Assembly (NCBI GenBank): GCA_045644025.1
Contig: JAZRGE010000122.1
Coordinates: 1-8,483 of the forward strand
Direction of reading: 5' to 3'
DNA length: 8,483 nucleotides
Source: JAZRGE01 sp045644025
Lineage (GTDB): Bacteria; Bacillota; Clostridia; Oscillospirales; Acutalibacteraceae
In this document: piece after piece, positions 1-6,516 of the stretch
Numbering within the stretch: the first letter of the stretch is position 1
Layout: each line of letters begins with the position of its first letter
Translations under genes and position numbers: made by a program
Notes under the pieces: generated by a model
What the model was told of the DNA's origin: nothing
Database searches by the model: none
The model's input: only the letters and a program-made list of their open reading frames with translations

Positions 1-1
1 A

Positions 2-775
2 TCCACGGTGCGTGGCACCGTGGAGGGCAGCATTGCCTACGAGAGAATCGGTAAAGGCGGCTTTGGCTATGATCCGGTTTTTATCACGGAGCTCGGATCT
101 TTCGGTGAGATCTCGGCCGAAGCAAAAGATAGTATCAGCCATCGCGGCCGTGCCTTGAGAAAGCTTAAAGGCAGGCTTTGCGATGAAAAAATATTGATCT
201 TCGGTGGCACGTTTGATCCGCCTCACAAGGCACACAGAGATATGCTGGAAGCCGCCGTGAAAGCAACGGGAGCAAAAAAGGTGCTTGTGATTCCCACAGC
301 CACTCCGCCTCACAAGGAAAGAGAGGGCATAACAAACGCCGAGCACCGCATGGGAATGTGCCGCCTGGCATTTGGGGATATTCCCGGAGCGGAGATTTCT
401 GCCATGGAGATAGAGCGTGGCGGAAAAAGCTACACGGTGGACACTCTTACGGCGATTAAGGCTATAGAGCCCGAAAAGGAACTTATGCTTCTTTGCGGCG
501 GTGATATGTTTGCCACGTTGGATAGCTGGGTGCGTGCTAAGGATATCTTAAAGCTGGCCACGGTTGTGGGTGTTTCCCGCCCCGGCTACGAAAAGGAATT
601 TTTGGAATCGGCCAAAAGACTTTGGAATATGGCCGCATCTGTGGAAATAATAAGCGAGGCCATGCCCGATATTTCTTCCACGGATATAAGGAACGATTTA
701 GCGGCTTCGGAAAAGAAAATTTCCGATAAGGTTGCCGAATATATAAAGGTAAACGGCCTTTACGAAAAAAGGTGA
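2..775 (+). CDS. nadD: RdgB (C-terminal part)-NadD fusion: XTP/dITP pyrophosphatase fused to nicotinate-nucleotide adenylyltransferase, 5'-partial
   Basis: The reading frame is open from the first bases, so the gene starts before the window. Numbering from the GTG at 8, residues 1-55 are the C-terminal end of an RdgB/HAM1 house-cleaning pyrophosphatase, which removes XTP/dITP: GGFGYDPVF (18-26), SFGEISAEAKDSISHRGRAL (31-50). From residue 61 a complete NadD follows (KILIFGGTFDPPHKAH, 61-76, the nucleotide-binding GxFDPxHxxH motif; ISSTDIR, 222-228, the C-terminal nucleotidyltransferase motif). NadD adenylates nicotinate mononucleotide to deamido-NAD in the cytoplasm. The NadD part is about 195 aa, a normal full length. 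The two domains join in frame with almost no linker. The join lies on an A6 run (186-191) just after an out-of-frame ATG (183) that has AGGCAGG 7 nt upstream. It could therefore be a real bifunctional protein or two overlapping genes joined by an indel. The domain identities are secure, but the fusion is less so. Confidence 0.85.
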   Translation, partial: STVRGTVEGSIAYERIGKGGFGYDPVFITELGSFGEISAEAKDSISHRGRALRKLKGRLCDEKILIFGGTFDPPHKAHRDMLEAAVKATGAKKVLVIPTATPPHKEREGITNAEHRMGMCRLAFGDIPGAEISAMEIERGGKSYTVDTLTAIKAIEPEKELMLLCGGDMFATLDSWVRAKDILKLATVVGVSRPGYEKEFLESAKRLWNMAASVEIISEAMPDISSTDIRNDLAASEKKISDKVAEYIKVNGLYEKR

Positions 776-780
776 ACGCT

Positions 781-1347
781 ATGATGCAGGAAAATATGAT
801 AAAGGAGCATCTTAAAGGGGTGCTCACCGAAAAAAGATATAATCACAGCCTGGCTGTGGCGGCCGAAGCTGTAAGGCTGGCCGAAAAATGGGGCGCCGAT
901 GCCGAAAAGGCTTATCTCGCAGGCTTGGTGCACGATTGCTGCAAGGATGCTCCTGCCAATATCTTGTTGCAAAGGGCAAATGAGTTTGATATAATGATCA
1001 GTGATCTGGAAAAAAAGGCCGTGAAATTGCTTCACGCCAAGGTGGGTTCTGTATATCTTAAAAACATCTTCGGAATAGAAGATGAGGAAATTGCCATGGC
1101 TGTGAGATATCACACCACCGCCCGCGAGGGAATGTCTTTGCTGGAAAAGGTGCTTTATCTTGCTGATTTCACTTCGGCCGATAGGGATTACCCCGGAGTG
1201 GAAGAAATGAGAGCGGCTGTGGATGAAAGTATGGAGAAGGCAATGAAGATCGCCCTAAGCTTCACTATCACCGAGCTGGCCGAGAAGGAAAGCCCCATCC
1301 ACCCGGATACCTTTGCGGCCTATAATGAAATTATGATGAATAAATAA
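781..1347 (+). CDS. yqeK: YqeK, HD-domain bis(5'-nucleosyl)-tetraphosphatase (symmetrical)
   Basis: This is a 188-aa HD-superfamily hydrolase. YqeK proteins cleave diadenosine tetraphosphate symmetrically to two ADP, using a metal centre. The expected metal ligands are visible, numbered from ATG 781: H22 in NHS, H51-D52 in LVHDCCKD, H111 in RYHTT and D129 in LADFTSADR. I chose ATG 781 because AAGGTG at 768-773 lies 7 nt upstream. A GTG at 772 overlapping the nadD stop is in frame but has no spaced ribosome binding site, and ATG 784 is a possible alternative. The gene directly follows nadD, as in Bacillus subtilis and many Clostridia, so the two are translationally linked. Length and motifs are normal for the family. 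Confidence 0.9.
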   Translation: MMQENMIKEHLKGVLTEKRYNHSLAVAAEAVRLAEKWGADAEKAYLAGLVHDCCKDAPANILLQRANEFDIMISDLEKKAVKLLHAKVGSVYLKNIFGIEDEEIAMAVRYHTTAREGMSLLEKVLYLADFTSADRDYPGVEEMRAAVDESMEKAMKIALSFTITELAEKESPIHPDTFAAYNEIMMNK

Positions 1348-1386
1348 TCACTCAAACTGTTACGTATCTTAAAGAAGGGAAAACGA

Positions 1387-2535
1387 ATGCCTAAAGCAAG
1401 TAAGGATGTCAATTTGTTTGCTATCTCTAAAAAAGGCAAACTAAAGAAAAGAAAACTGATGCTTGTTATCACCAACACCGTGCTCAGCATTCTGTTGGCT
1501 ATAAGTGTTATCACCACGTCGTTGCTGGGGGTGTATGTCTTCGGCATATCAGGAATGAGCGTGGGAAGCCAGAACCCGGATCATCACGAGGAAGAAGGCT
1601 TGTTTGAAGAGCTATACGTGAGCACCAGTGCCGACGTGAGCTATATTCTTGTTTGCGGTGAGGGCTGGAAGGAAGATGGCAGCGAAAAGCTTAGCGACGT
1701 GATAATGGTTGCTTGCCTGGATCATAAAGCCAAGACTCTTAATATGCTGCAGATTCCCCGAGATCTTTTCACAGGCACCGATGTTTCCACCTATAAGATC
1801 AATGCTGTTTATGCCTATCCCCGAAAAGGTGAGTCGCGGGTGAACGCTCTGCGTCGTCGCTTGGCAAGCCATTTGGGTATTCCGCTGGATCACTACGTTA
1901 CCTTTACCCTTAAGGGCTTTGAATCCGCTGTTAATGCTATCGGCGGCGTGGATATGGAGATCACCGCTCCCAACGGCCTTAAGATAGAAGATCAGCACAA
2001 TATCGGCACCTTCTACACCATCGGTCCCGGAAAGGTGCATCTGGATGGCAATGCTGCCACGGGCTTCGTGCGCAAGCGCTACGGCACTAGGGAAGAGGGT
2101 TATGGATTGGGAGATCTGGATAGAGTGAAGCATCAGAGATCCTTCTATGCCGCTCTTTTCAGAAAACTGTTGCAGACTAATCCCACCACCCTATATAAAA
2201 TGATAACCGAGTGCTACGAATATATCAGCACCGATATGGATGTGAATACCCTTTTGGGCTATGCTCTGGAAGTTAAAGAGATAAATATGGAGAATATCGG
2301 AGTTCATTCCGTACCGGGCCAATATGTGGATTACCGCCCTGATTATCTTAACTTCCCGCTATCTTATTTCTCTCTTATTAAGAGCGAATATGTTAAAATG
2401 TTTAATCAGTATATGAATCCCTATGGCAAGCCCCTCACAGCCGATAAAGTTCGCAACCGCGAACTTCATAAAGAACTGGGCATTCCCACGGAAGGGGATT
2501 GGGGCCCCGGCTCGGGCACGCTGGACGATTATTAA
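1387..2535 (+). CDS. LCP (LytR-CpsA-Psr) family cell-wall glycopolymer ligase
   Basis: This is a 382-aa membrane-anchored LCP protein. The family transfers undecaprenyl-phosphate-linked glycopolymers, such as wall teichoic acid or capsule, onto peptidoglycan outside the cell. The N-terminus is basic (KKGKLKKRK, about 15-23), followed by one transmembrane segment at about 25-53. The LCP domain spans about 83-335: SD (103-104), IPRD (123-126), KIN (137-139), GGVD (186-189), FVRKR (227-231) and GDLDRxxxxR (242-251). These are the acidic and arginine residues that bind the polyprenyl phosphate and metal. The tail ends with glycine- and acid-rich residues (GPGSGTLDDY). A purine-rich stretch (AAGAAGGGA, around 1371-1379) lies just before the ATG. 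The gene sits between yqeK and rsfS, 39 nt after the former. This order recurs in Clostridia, although the envelope function differs from its neighbours. The substrate cannot be read from the sequence. Confidence 0.9.
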   Translation: MPKASKDVNLFAISKKGKLKKRKLMLVITNTVLSILLAISVITTSLLGVYVFGISGMSVGSQNPDHHEEEGLFEELYVSTSADVSYILVCGEGWKEDGSEKLSDVIMVACLDHKAKTLNMLQIPRDLFTGTDVSTYKINAVYAYPRKGESRVNALRRRLASHLGIPLDHYVTFTLKGFESAVNAIGGVDMEITAPNGLKIEDQHNIGTFYTIGPGKVHLDGNAATGFVRKRYGTREEGYGLGDLDRVKHQRSFYAALFRKLLQTNPTTLYKMITECYEYISTDMDVNTLLGYALEVKEINMENIGVHSVPGQYVDYRPDYLNFPLSYFSLIKSEYVKMFNQYMNPYGKPLTADKVRNRELHKELGIPTEGDWGPGSGTLDDY

Positions 2536-2551
2536 ACGGAAAGAGAAGATT

Positions 2552-2920
2552 ATGGAAGATAACAAGATTTTATACATTGCGGCCAATGCTCTTAACGAGA
2601 AGAAGGCCATGAATATTGAGGCAATAAAGGTGGCCGATCTAACAGTGATCACCGATTATTTCCTTATTGCCACAGCAACTTCCTCCACACACGTGCGCTC
2701 CTTGGCCGATGAGGTGGAAGAAAAGCTGGCTAAAGAAGAAATTATGCCCCGCCAGATAGAAGGCAAGGCCACGGGCTGGATATTGTTGGACTACGGCAGG
2801 GTGATAATCCACATCTTCACTCCCCAAATGCGCGAATTCTATAATTTGGAGCATCTTTGGAGCGATGGCGAAAAAGTGGATATAGATAAAATTTTGGAAA
2901 ACGTTCGTGAGGAGAATTGA
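2552..2920 (+). CDS. rsfS: Ribosomal silencing factor RsfS
   Basis: This is a 122-aa protein of the RsfS/Iojap/YbeB family. RsfS binds ribosomal protein uL14 on the large subunit and blocks subunit joining, which lowers translation when nutrients are short. Recognisable parts are LTVITDYFLIATATSSTHVRSL (about 30-51), EGKATGWILLDYG (about 70-82) and the C-terminal signature REFYNLEHLWSDG (about 95-107). I chose ATG 2552 because a purine-rich GGAAAGAG (2538-2545) precedes it and because MEDNKIL matches the usual family N-terminus. The frame is open back to an ATG at 2423, but that stretch lies inside the LCP gene and looks like nothing in the family. It starts 16 nt after the LCP stop and ends 2 nt before the leuS start. 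Confidence 0.93.
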   Translation: MEDNKILYIAANALNEKKAMNIEAIKVADLTVITDYFLIATATSSTHVRSLADEVEEKLAKEEIMPRQIEGKATGWILLDYGRVIIHIFTPQMREFYNLEHLWSDGEKVDIDKILENVREEN

Positions 2921-2925
2921 AGTTG
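2910..2925 (+). promoter_or_regulatory. Ribosome binding site and TTG start of leuS
   Basis: AGGAG occupies 2910-2914, inside the last codons of rsfS. It is 8 nt from TTG 2923, a normal spacing, but only 2 nt from the in-frame TTG 2917, so it decides the start. The site overlaps the rsfS end and suggests translational coupling. Confidence 0.65.
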
Positions 2926-5328
2926 AAGTACGAGCATCATATAATCGAGAAAAAATGGCAAGACATTTGGGACGATAAAAAAGCATTCAGCGTAGGTAGT
3001 GATTATTCCAAGCCGAAGTTCTATGCTTTGGTTGAGTTCCCTTATCCCTCGGGTCAGGGACTTCACGTGGGCCATCCCAGGCCCTACACAGCTCTGGATA
3101 TAGTAAGCCGCAAAAAGAGGCTCCAGGGCTACAACGTTCTGTTCCCCATGGGCTGGGATGCATTCGGCCTGCCCACCGAGAACTACGCTATCAAGAATCA
3201 TATTCATCCTGAAATAGTTACCAAGAACAATGTGGCTCGCTTTAAGCAGCAGCTGAAATCCTTGGGCTTCTCCTTTGATTGGGATAGGGAAGTGAACACC
3301 ACCGATCCCGAATATTATAAGTGGACTCAGTGGATTTTCCTTCAGCTCTTCAAGAAGGGTTTGGCTTATAAGAAGGAAATGGCTGTTAACTGGTGTACAT
3401 CCTGCAAATGCGTGCTGGCCAACGAAGAGGTTGTGGGCGGCGTTTGTGAACGCTGCGGAAGCGAGGTTGTCCGCAAAGTTAAGAGCCAGTGGATGCTTAA
3501 GATCACCGATTATGCCGAAAAATTGCTCGAAGGCTTGGATACTGTAGACTACATCGAGAGAGTTAAGACCCAGCAGCGCAACTGGATCGGTAAATCCACC
3601 GGTGCTCACGTTAGGTTCAACACAACTGCAGGCGATGTGCTCACCGTTTACACCACCCGACCCGATACACTTTTCGGTGCTACATATATGGTTGTTGCCC
3701 CCGAGCACGAAACTGTGGATAAGTGGAAGGATCTCCTTTCCAATTGGGATGATATCTGCGCTTATAGAGAGATGGCCGCTCGTAAATCCGATTTTGAACG
3801 CACTGAGGTTGCAAAGGATAAGACAGGCGTGAAACTGCAGGGTGTTATGGCTATCAATCCCGTGAACGGCAAGGAAATTCCCATTTTTATTTCCGACTAC
3901 GTTCTTGCAAGCTACGGCACAGGCGCTATTATGGCCGTGCCCGCTCACGATGGCCGAGATTTTGATTTTGCCAAGCAGTTTGATCTTCCCATTATTGAAG
4001 TTGTTAAGGGCGGAGACGTTGCGGTTGAGGCCTATGAAGATTGCGATTCGGGCGAAATGGTCAATTCCGGTTTCCTCGATGGAAAGACTGTGGAAGAAGC
4101 CAAAGTTGCTATTGTGGAATGGCTCACCGAGCAGGGTGTTGGCGAAAAGAAGACCAACTATAAGCTGCGCGACTGGGTGTTCTCCCGCCAGAGATATTGG
4201 GGCGAGCCTATCCCCATTGTGCATTGCGATTGCTGTGGCTACGTGCCGCTGGATGAAAGCGAACTGCCCTTAAGGCTGCCCGATACCGAAAGCTACGAGC
4301 CCACCGAGAATGGTGAATCGCCCTTGGCTAATATGACCGATTGGGTGAACACAACCTGCCCCAGGTGCGGCGCTCCTGCTAAGAGAGAGACAGATACAAT
4401 GCCTCAGTGGGCCGGCTCTTCTTGGTATTTCCTGCGCTATTGCGATCCGCTCAACAGCGATGCCTTGGCTTCTAAGGAAGCGTTGGACTACTGGCTGCCT
4501 GTTGATTGGTACAACGGTGGTATGGAGCACACGACTCTCCATTTGCTTTACAGCCGCTTCTGGCACAGATTCCTTTACGACAACGGTGTTGTGCCCACCG
4601 CCGAGCCCTATGCTAAGCGTACCAGCCACGGTATGATTTTGGGTGAGAACGGCGAGAAGATGTCTAAATCCAGGGGCAACGTTGTGAACCCTGATGAGGT
4701 TGTGGACGAATACGGTGCAGATACCATGCGCCTTTATGAGATGTTTATCGGCGATTTCGAGAAGGCTGCCCCCTGGAATGCAACAGCTATTAAGGGCTGC
4801 CGTCGCTTCCTGGATAGAATCTGGGCTATGGCCGAGAATATTGCCGAGGGTGATGAATATTCTTCTGCTCTGGAGAATGCAATGCACCGCACGATAAAGA
4901 AGGTTACTCAGGATGTTGATGGCCTTAAGATGAACACCGCCATCGCCGCCCTTATGGCTCTGCTTAACGACGTGAACGCCGCAGGTGGTATGAACAAGGC
5001 TGAATACCGCACATTGCTTATCCTGCTCAATCCTTTTGCACCTCATCTCACAGAAGAACTGTGGGAGCAGATGGGCTTTGATGGTATGCTGTATGAAACC
5101 GAGTGGCCTAAGTATGATGAAGCCAAGTGCCAGCTTAATGAGATTGAGATAGTTGTTCAGATCAACGGAAAGATCAGAAGCCGCTTGAGTGTGGCTGCCG
5201 ATATTTCTCAGGAGGATGCTATCGCTCTGGCTAAGGCCGATGAAAAAGTGGCTGCCGAAATTGCAGGAAAGACTATCGTGAAAGAATTATACGTGAAGGG
5301 CAAACTGGTTAACATTGTTGTGAGATAA
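2923..5328 (+). CDS. leuS: Leucyl-tRNA synthetase (class I, bacterial type)
   Basis: LeuRS charges tRNA-Leu with leucine in the cytoplasm. The 801-aa length matches the bacterial form (Bacillus subtilis about 804). Numbered from TTG 2923, it shows the HIGH-type motif HVGH (48-51) and a zinc-ribbon knuckle with cysteines at 158, 161, 175 and 178. The CP1 editing domain has TTRPDT (244-249) and GTGAIMAVPAHDGRD (332-346). A second Cys cluster follows (435-438, 479, 482), then the KMSKS loop intact at 579-583, the anticodon-binding helical domain, and the C-terminal domain ending IVKELYVKGKLVNIVVR. The start is TTG. AGGAG at 2910-2914 lies 8 nt from TTG 2923 but only 2 nt from TTG 2917, and MKYEHHIIEKKWQ is the usual LeuRS start, so 2923 is preferred. 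Last gene of the operon. No terminator is visible directly after it. Confidence 0.97.
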   Translation: MKYEHHIIEKKWQDIWDDKKAFSVGSDYSKPKFYALVEFPYPSGQGLHVGHPRPYTALDIVSRKKRLQGYNVLFPMGWDAFGLPTENYAIKNHIHPEIVTKNNVARFKQQLKSLGFSFDWDREVNTTDPEYYKWTQWIFLQLFKKGLAYKKEMAVNWCTSCKCVLANEEVVGGVCERCGSEVVRKVKSQWMLKITDYAEKLLEGLDTVDYIERVKTQQRNWIGKSTGAHVRFNTTAGDVLTVYTTRPDTLFGATYMVVAPEHETVDKWKDLLSNWDDICAYREMAARKSDFERTEVAKDKTGVKLQGVMAINPVNGKEIPIFISDYVLASYGTGAIMAVPAHDGRDFDFAKQFDLPIIEVVKGGDVAVEAYEDCDSGEMVNSGFLDGKTVEEAKVAIVEWLTEQGVGEKKTNYKLRDWVFSRQRYWGEPIPIVHCDCCGYVPLDESELPLRLPDTESYEPTENGESPLANMTDWVNTTCPRCGAPAKRETDTMPQWAGSSWYFLRYCDPLNSDALASKEALDYWLPVDWYNGGMEHTTLHLLYSRFWHRFLYDNGVVPTAEPYAKRTSHGMILGENGEKMSKSRGNVVNPDEVVDEYGADTMRLYEMFIGDFEKAAPWNATAIKGCRRFLDRIWAMAENIAEGDEYSSALENAMHRTIKKVTQDVDGLKMNTAIAALMALLNDVNAAGGMNKAEYRTLLILLNPFAPHLTEELWEQMGFDGMLYETEWPKYDEAKCQLNEIEIVVQINGKIRSRLSVAADISQEDAIALAKADEKVAAEIAGKTIVKELYVKGKLVNIVVR

Positions 5329-5334
5329 ATTCTC

Positions 5335-5363
5335 TTGACAAGTTGTCTGCCTTTTAGTATAAT
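5335..5363 (+). promoter_or_regulatory. Perfect-consensus sigma-A promoter of rpsU
   Basis: The -35 box TTGACA (5335-5340), a 17-nt spacer and the -10 box TATAAT (5358-5363) match the vegetative consensus at all twelve positions with ideal spacing. Transcription should start at about 5370, giving a leader of about 48 nt. The promoter begins only 7 nt after the leuS stop, so rpsU has strong expression of its own and can also receive read-through from the leuS operon. Confidence 0.9.
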
Positions 5364-5383
5364 GATTTGGAATTATAAAAAAC

Positions 5384-5407
5384 CCCTGCATGTTTGCGGA
5401 GGGAGGG
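5384..5407 (+). promoter_or_regulatory. rpsU leader: small hairpin overlapping a doubled Shine-Dalgarno sequence
   Basis: GGAGGGAGGG (5398-5407) is a purine run with two anti-16S matches, ending 10 nt before the ATG. The first half can pair upstream: CCCT (5384-5387) with AGGG (5400-5403) and GCA (5388-5390) with TGC (5395-5397), with TGTT as loop and a GG bulge. The stem would hide one Shine-Dalgarno copy but leave AGGG at 5404-5407 free. Whether it regulates anything is inference. There is no T tract, so it is not a terminator. Confidence 0.35.
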
Positions 5408-5417
5408 AATATAAAAC

Positions 5418-5594
5418 ATGAGTCAGGTTAAAATTAAAGAGAACGAGTCGCTCGATAATGCTCTTCGTCGCTTTAAGAGGGCTACCGCCAGAGATGGTGT
5501 TATCCAGGAAGTTAGGAAAAGGGAGCATTATGAAAAGCCTTCCGTAAAAAGGAAAAAGAAATCGGAAGCCGCCCGTAAGCGTAAATATCGTTAA
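5418..5594 (+). CDS. rpsU: 30S ribosomal protein bS21
   Basis: This is a 58-aa, strongly basic protein: MSQVKIKENESLDNALRRF at the N-terminus, then FKRATARDGVIQEVRKREHYEKPSVKRK in spaced form, and an Arg/Lys-rich tail ending RKRKYR. Those features and the length are diagnostic of bS21, which sits near the anti-Shine-Dalgarno region of 16S rRNA in the small subunit and helps initiation on mRNA. The ATG follows a GGAGGGAGGG ribosome binding site. The gene has its own consensus promoter 55 nt upstream and a strong terminator 10 nt downstream, so it can be expressed alone. In many Bacillota rpsU is followed by yqeY, but not here. Codon use resembles its neighbours. Confidence 0.96.
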   Translation: MSQVKIKENESLDNALRRFKRATARDGVIQEVRKREHYEKPSVKRKKKSEAARKRKYR

Positions 5595-5604
5595 ATCAAC
5601 ATTT

Positions 5605-5640
5605 AGGAAGCGGTTTTATCACCGCTTCCTTTTGTTATTT
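5605..5640 (+). terminator. Intrinsic terminator after rpsU
   Basis: AGGAAGCGG (5605-5613) and CCGCTTCCT (5622-5630) form a perfect 9-bp stem with an 8-nt loop. A T-rich tail follows (TTTTGTTATTTT up to 5641). It ends the rpsU transcript and any leuS-operon read-through. Confidence 0.9.
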
Positions 5641-5662
5641 TATGCATTAAGGAGGAGTATCT

Positions 5663-6514
5663 GTGAAGACTGTTTTTGGCCCTGCGGGCAATTCTCTAAG
5701 CTTTAGCCAAATGGGCTATAAACATAGCCTGCAAGTTCCCGAATATCTGGAAAAGATGGGGCTGGATGCCTTTGAATATCAGTGCGGCCGCGGTGTGAAT
5801 ATCGGCGCGGATAAGGCTGCCGAACTGGGCCGCCTTGCCAAGGATAAGAGCATAAGGCTGTCGCTTCACGCTCCTTATTATATTTCTATGTCTTCCGTGG
5901 AAGAGGATAAGCGCCTTAATTCCATAAATTATATTTTGGCCAGCGCCAACGCCGTGAAGGCTATGGGCGGTGATCGCATAATTGTGCACACAGGCTCCTG
6001 CGGAAAGATAAGCCGTGCGGAGGCATTGGATCTTGCTTGCGACACAATGAACAAAGCGCTGTGTGCGCTGGATGAAGCAGGTCTGGGAAGTGTGCATATC
6101 TGCCCCGAAACGATGGGTAAGATAAACCAACTGGGCACGGTGGATGAAGTTCTGGCGCTCTGCAAGCTGGATGAAAGGCTCATTCCCTGCGTGGATTTTG
6201 GCCATATAAATGCCAGAGAGATGGGGTCGCTTAAATCTGCTGCCGATTTTGAAAATATTTTTTGCCGCATAGAAAACGAACTCGGAAATGAAAGAATGAG
6301 AAATTTCCACGTTCACTTTTCTAAGATCGAGTACACAGTGGGCGGTGAAAAAAAGCATCTTACCTTTGCCGATAACGTGTTTGGCCCCGAATATGAGCCC
6401 TTTATCGAAATTGTGCTTAAGAAAAATTGCAATCTCACCGTTATTTGCGAATCCGACGGTACTCAGGCCGAAGATGCCGCAACGATGAAAAAATATTATG
6501 AAGCGAGGAAATAA
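5663..6514 (+). CDS. Endonuclease IV-like TIM-barrel protein (Nfo / xylose isomerase-like superfamily)
   Basis: This 283-aa protein belongs to the AP endonuclease IV / sugar-phosphate isomerase TIM-barrel superfamily. E. coli Nfo cuts DNA at abasic sites using three zinc ions. Most ligand positions have counterparts here: H69 (SLHAPYY), H109 (IVHTGS), E149 (CPETMGK), D178 and H181 (VDFGHINAR), H216 or H218 (FHVHFSK), H232 (GGEKKH) and E263 (CESDG). The Nfo Asp-Arg-His pair (D229, H231) is not present as such; E229 and H232 sit in that place. AAGGAGG (5649-5655) lies 7 nt before the GTG start. It follows the rpsU terminator with no clear promoter, and its stop is 2 nt from the next ATG, so the two form an operon. 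A DNA-repair role is likely but not proven, since a sugar isomerase or other metal-dependent role in this fold is possible. Confidence 0.78.
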   Translation: MKTVFGPAGNSLSFSQMGYKHSLQVPEYLEKMGLDAFEYQCGRGVNIGADKAAELGRLAKDKSIRLSLHAPYYISMSSVEEDKRLNSINYILASANAVKAMGGDRIIVHTGSCGKISRAEALDLACDTMNKALCALDEAGLGSVHICPETMGKINQLGTVDEVLALCKLDERLIPCVDFGHINAREMGSLKSAADFENIFCRIENELGNERMRNFHVHFSKIEYTVGGEKKHLTFADNVFGPEYEPFIEIVLKKNCNLTVICESDGTQAEDAATMKKYYEARK

Positions 6515-6516
6515 GA

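Noticed and set aside
772..780. GTG 772 as the start of yqeK, overlapping the nadD stop
   Set aside because: The Shine-Dalgarno-like AAGGTG at 768-773 overlaps this codon. It is properly spaced only for ATG 781.
2423..2551. Longer RsfS starting at ATG 2423
   Set aside because: The added 43 residues lie inside the LCP gene and do not resemble RsfS. ATG 2552 has a purine-rich site and the usual N-terminus.
2839..4224. A 461-codon open frame on the - strand opposite rsfS and leuS
   Set aside because: It lies fully antisense to clear leuS and rsfS coding sequence, matches no family I recognise, and is explained by codon bias of the real gene.
5384..5403. Hairpin after leuS as a terminator of the leuS operon
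   Set aside because: The stem is bulged and followed by purines, not T residues, and it lies downstream of the rpsU promoter.
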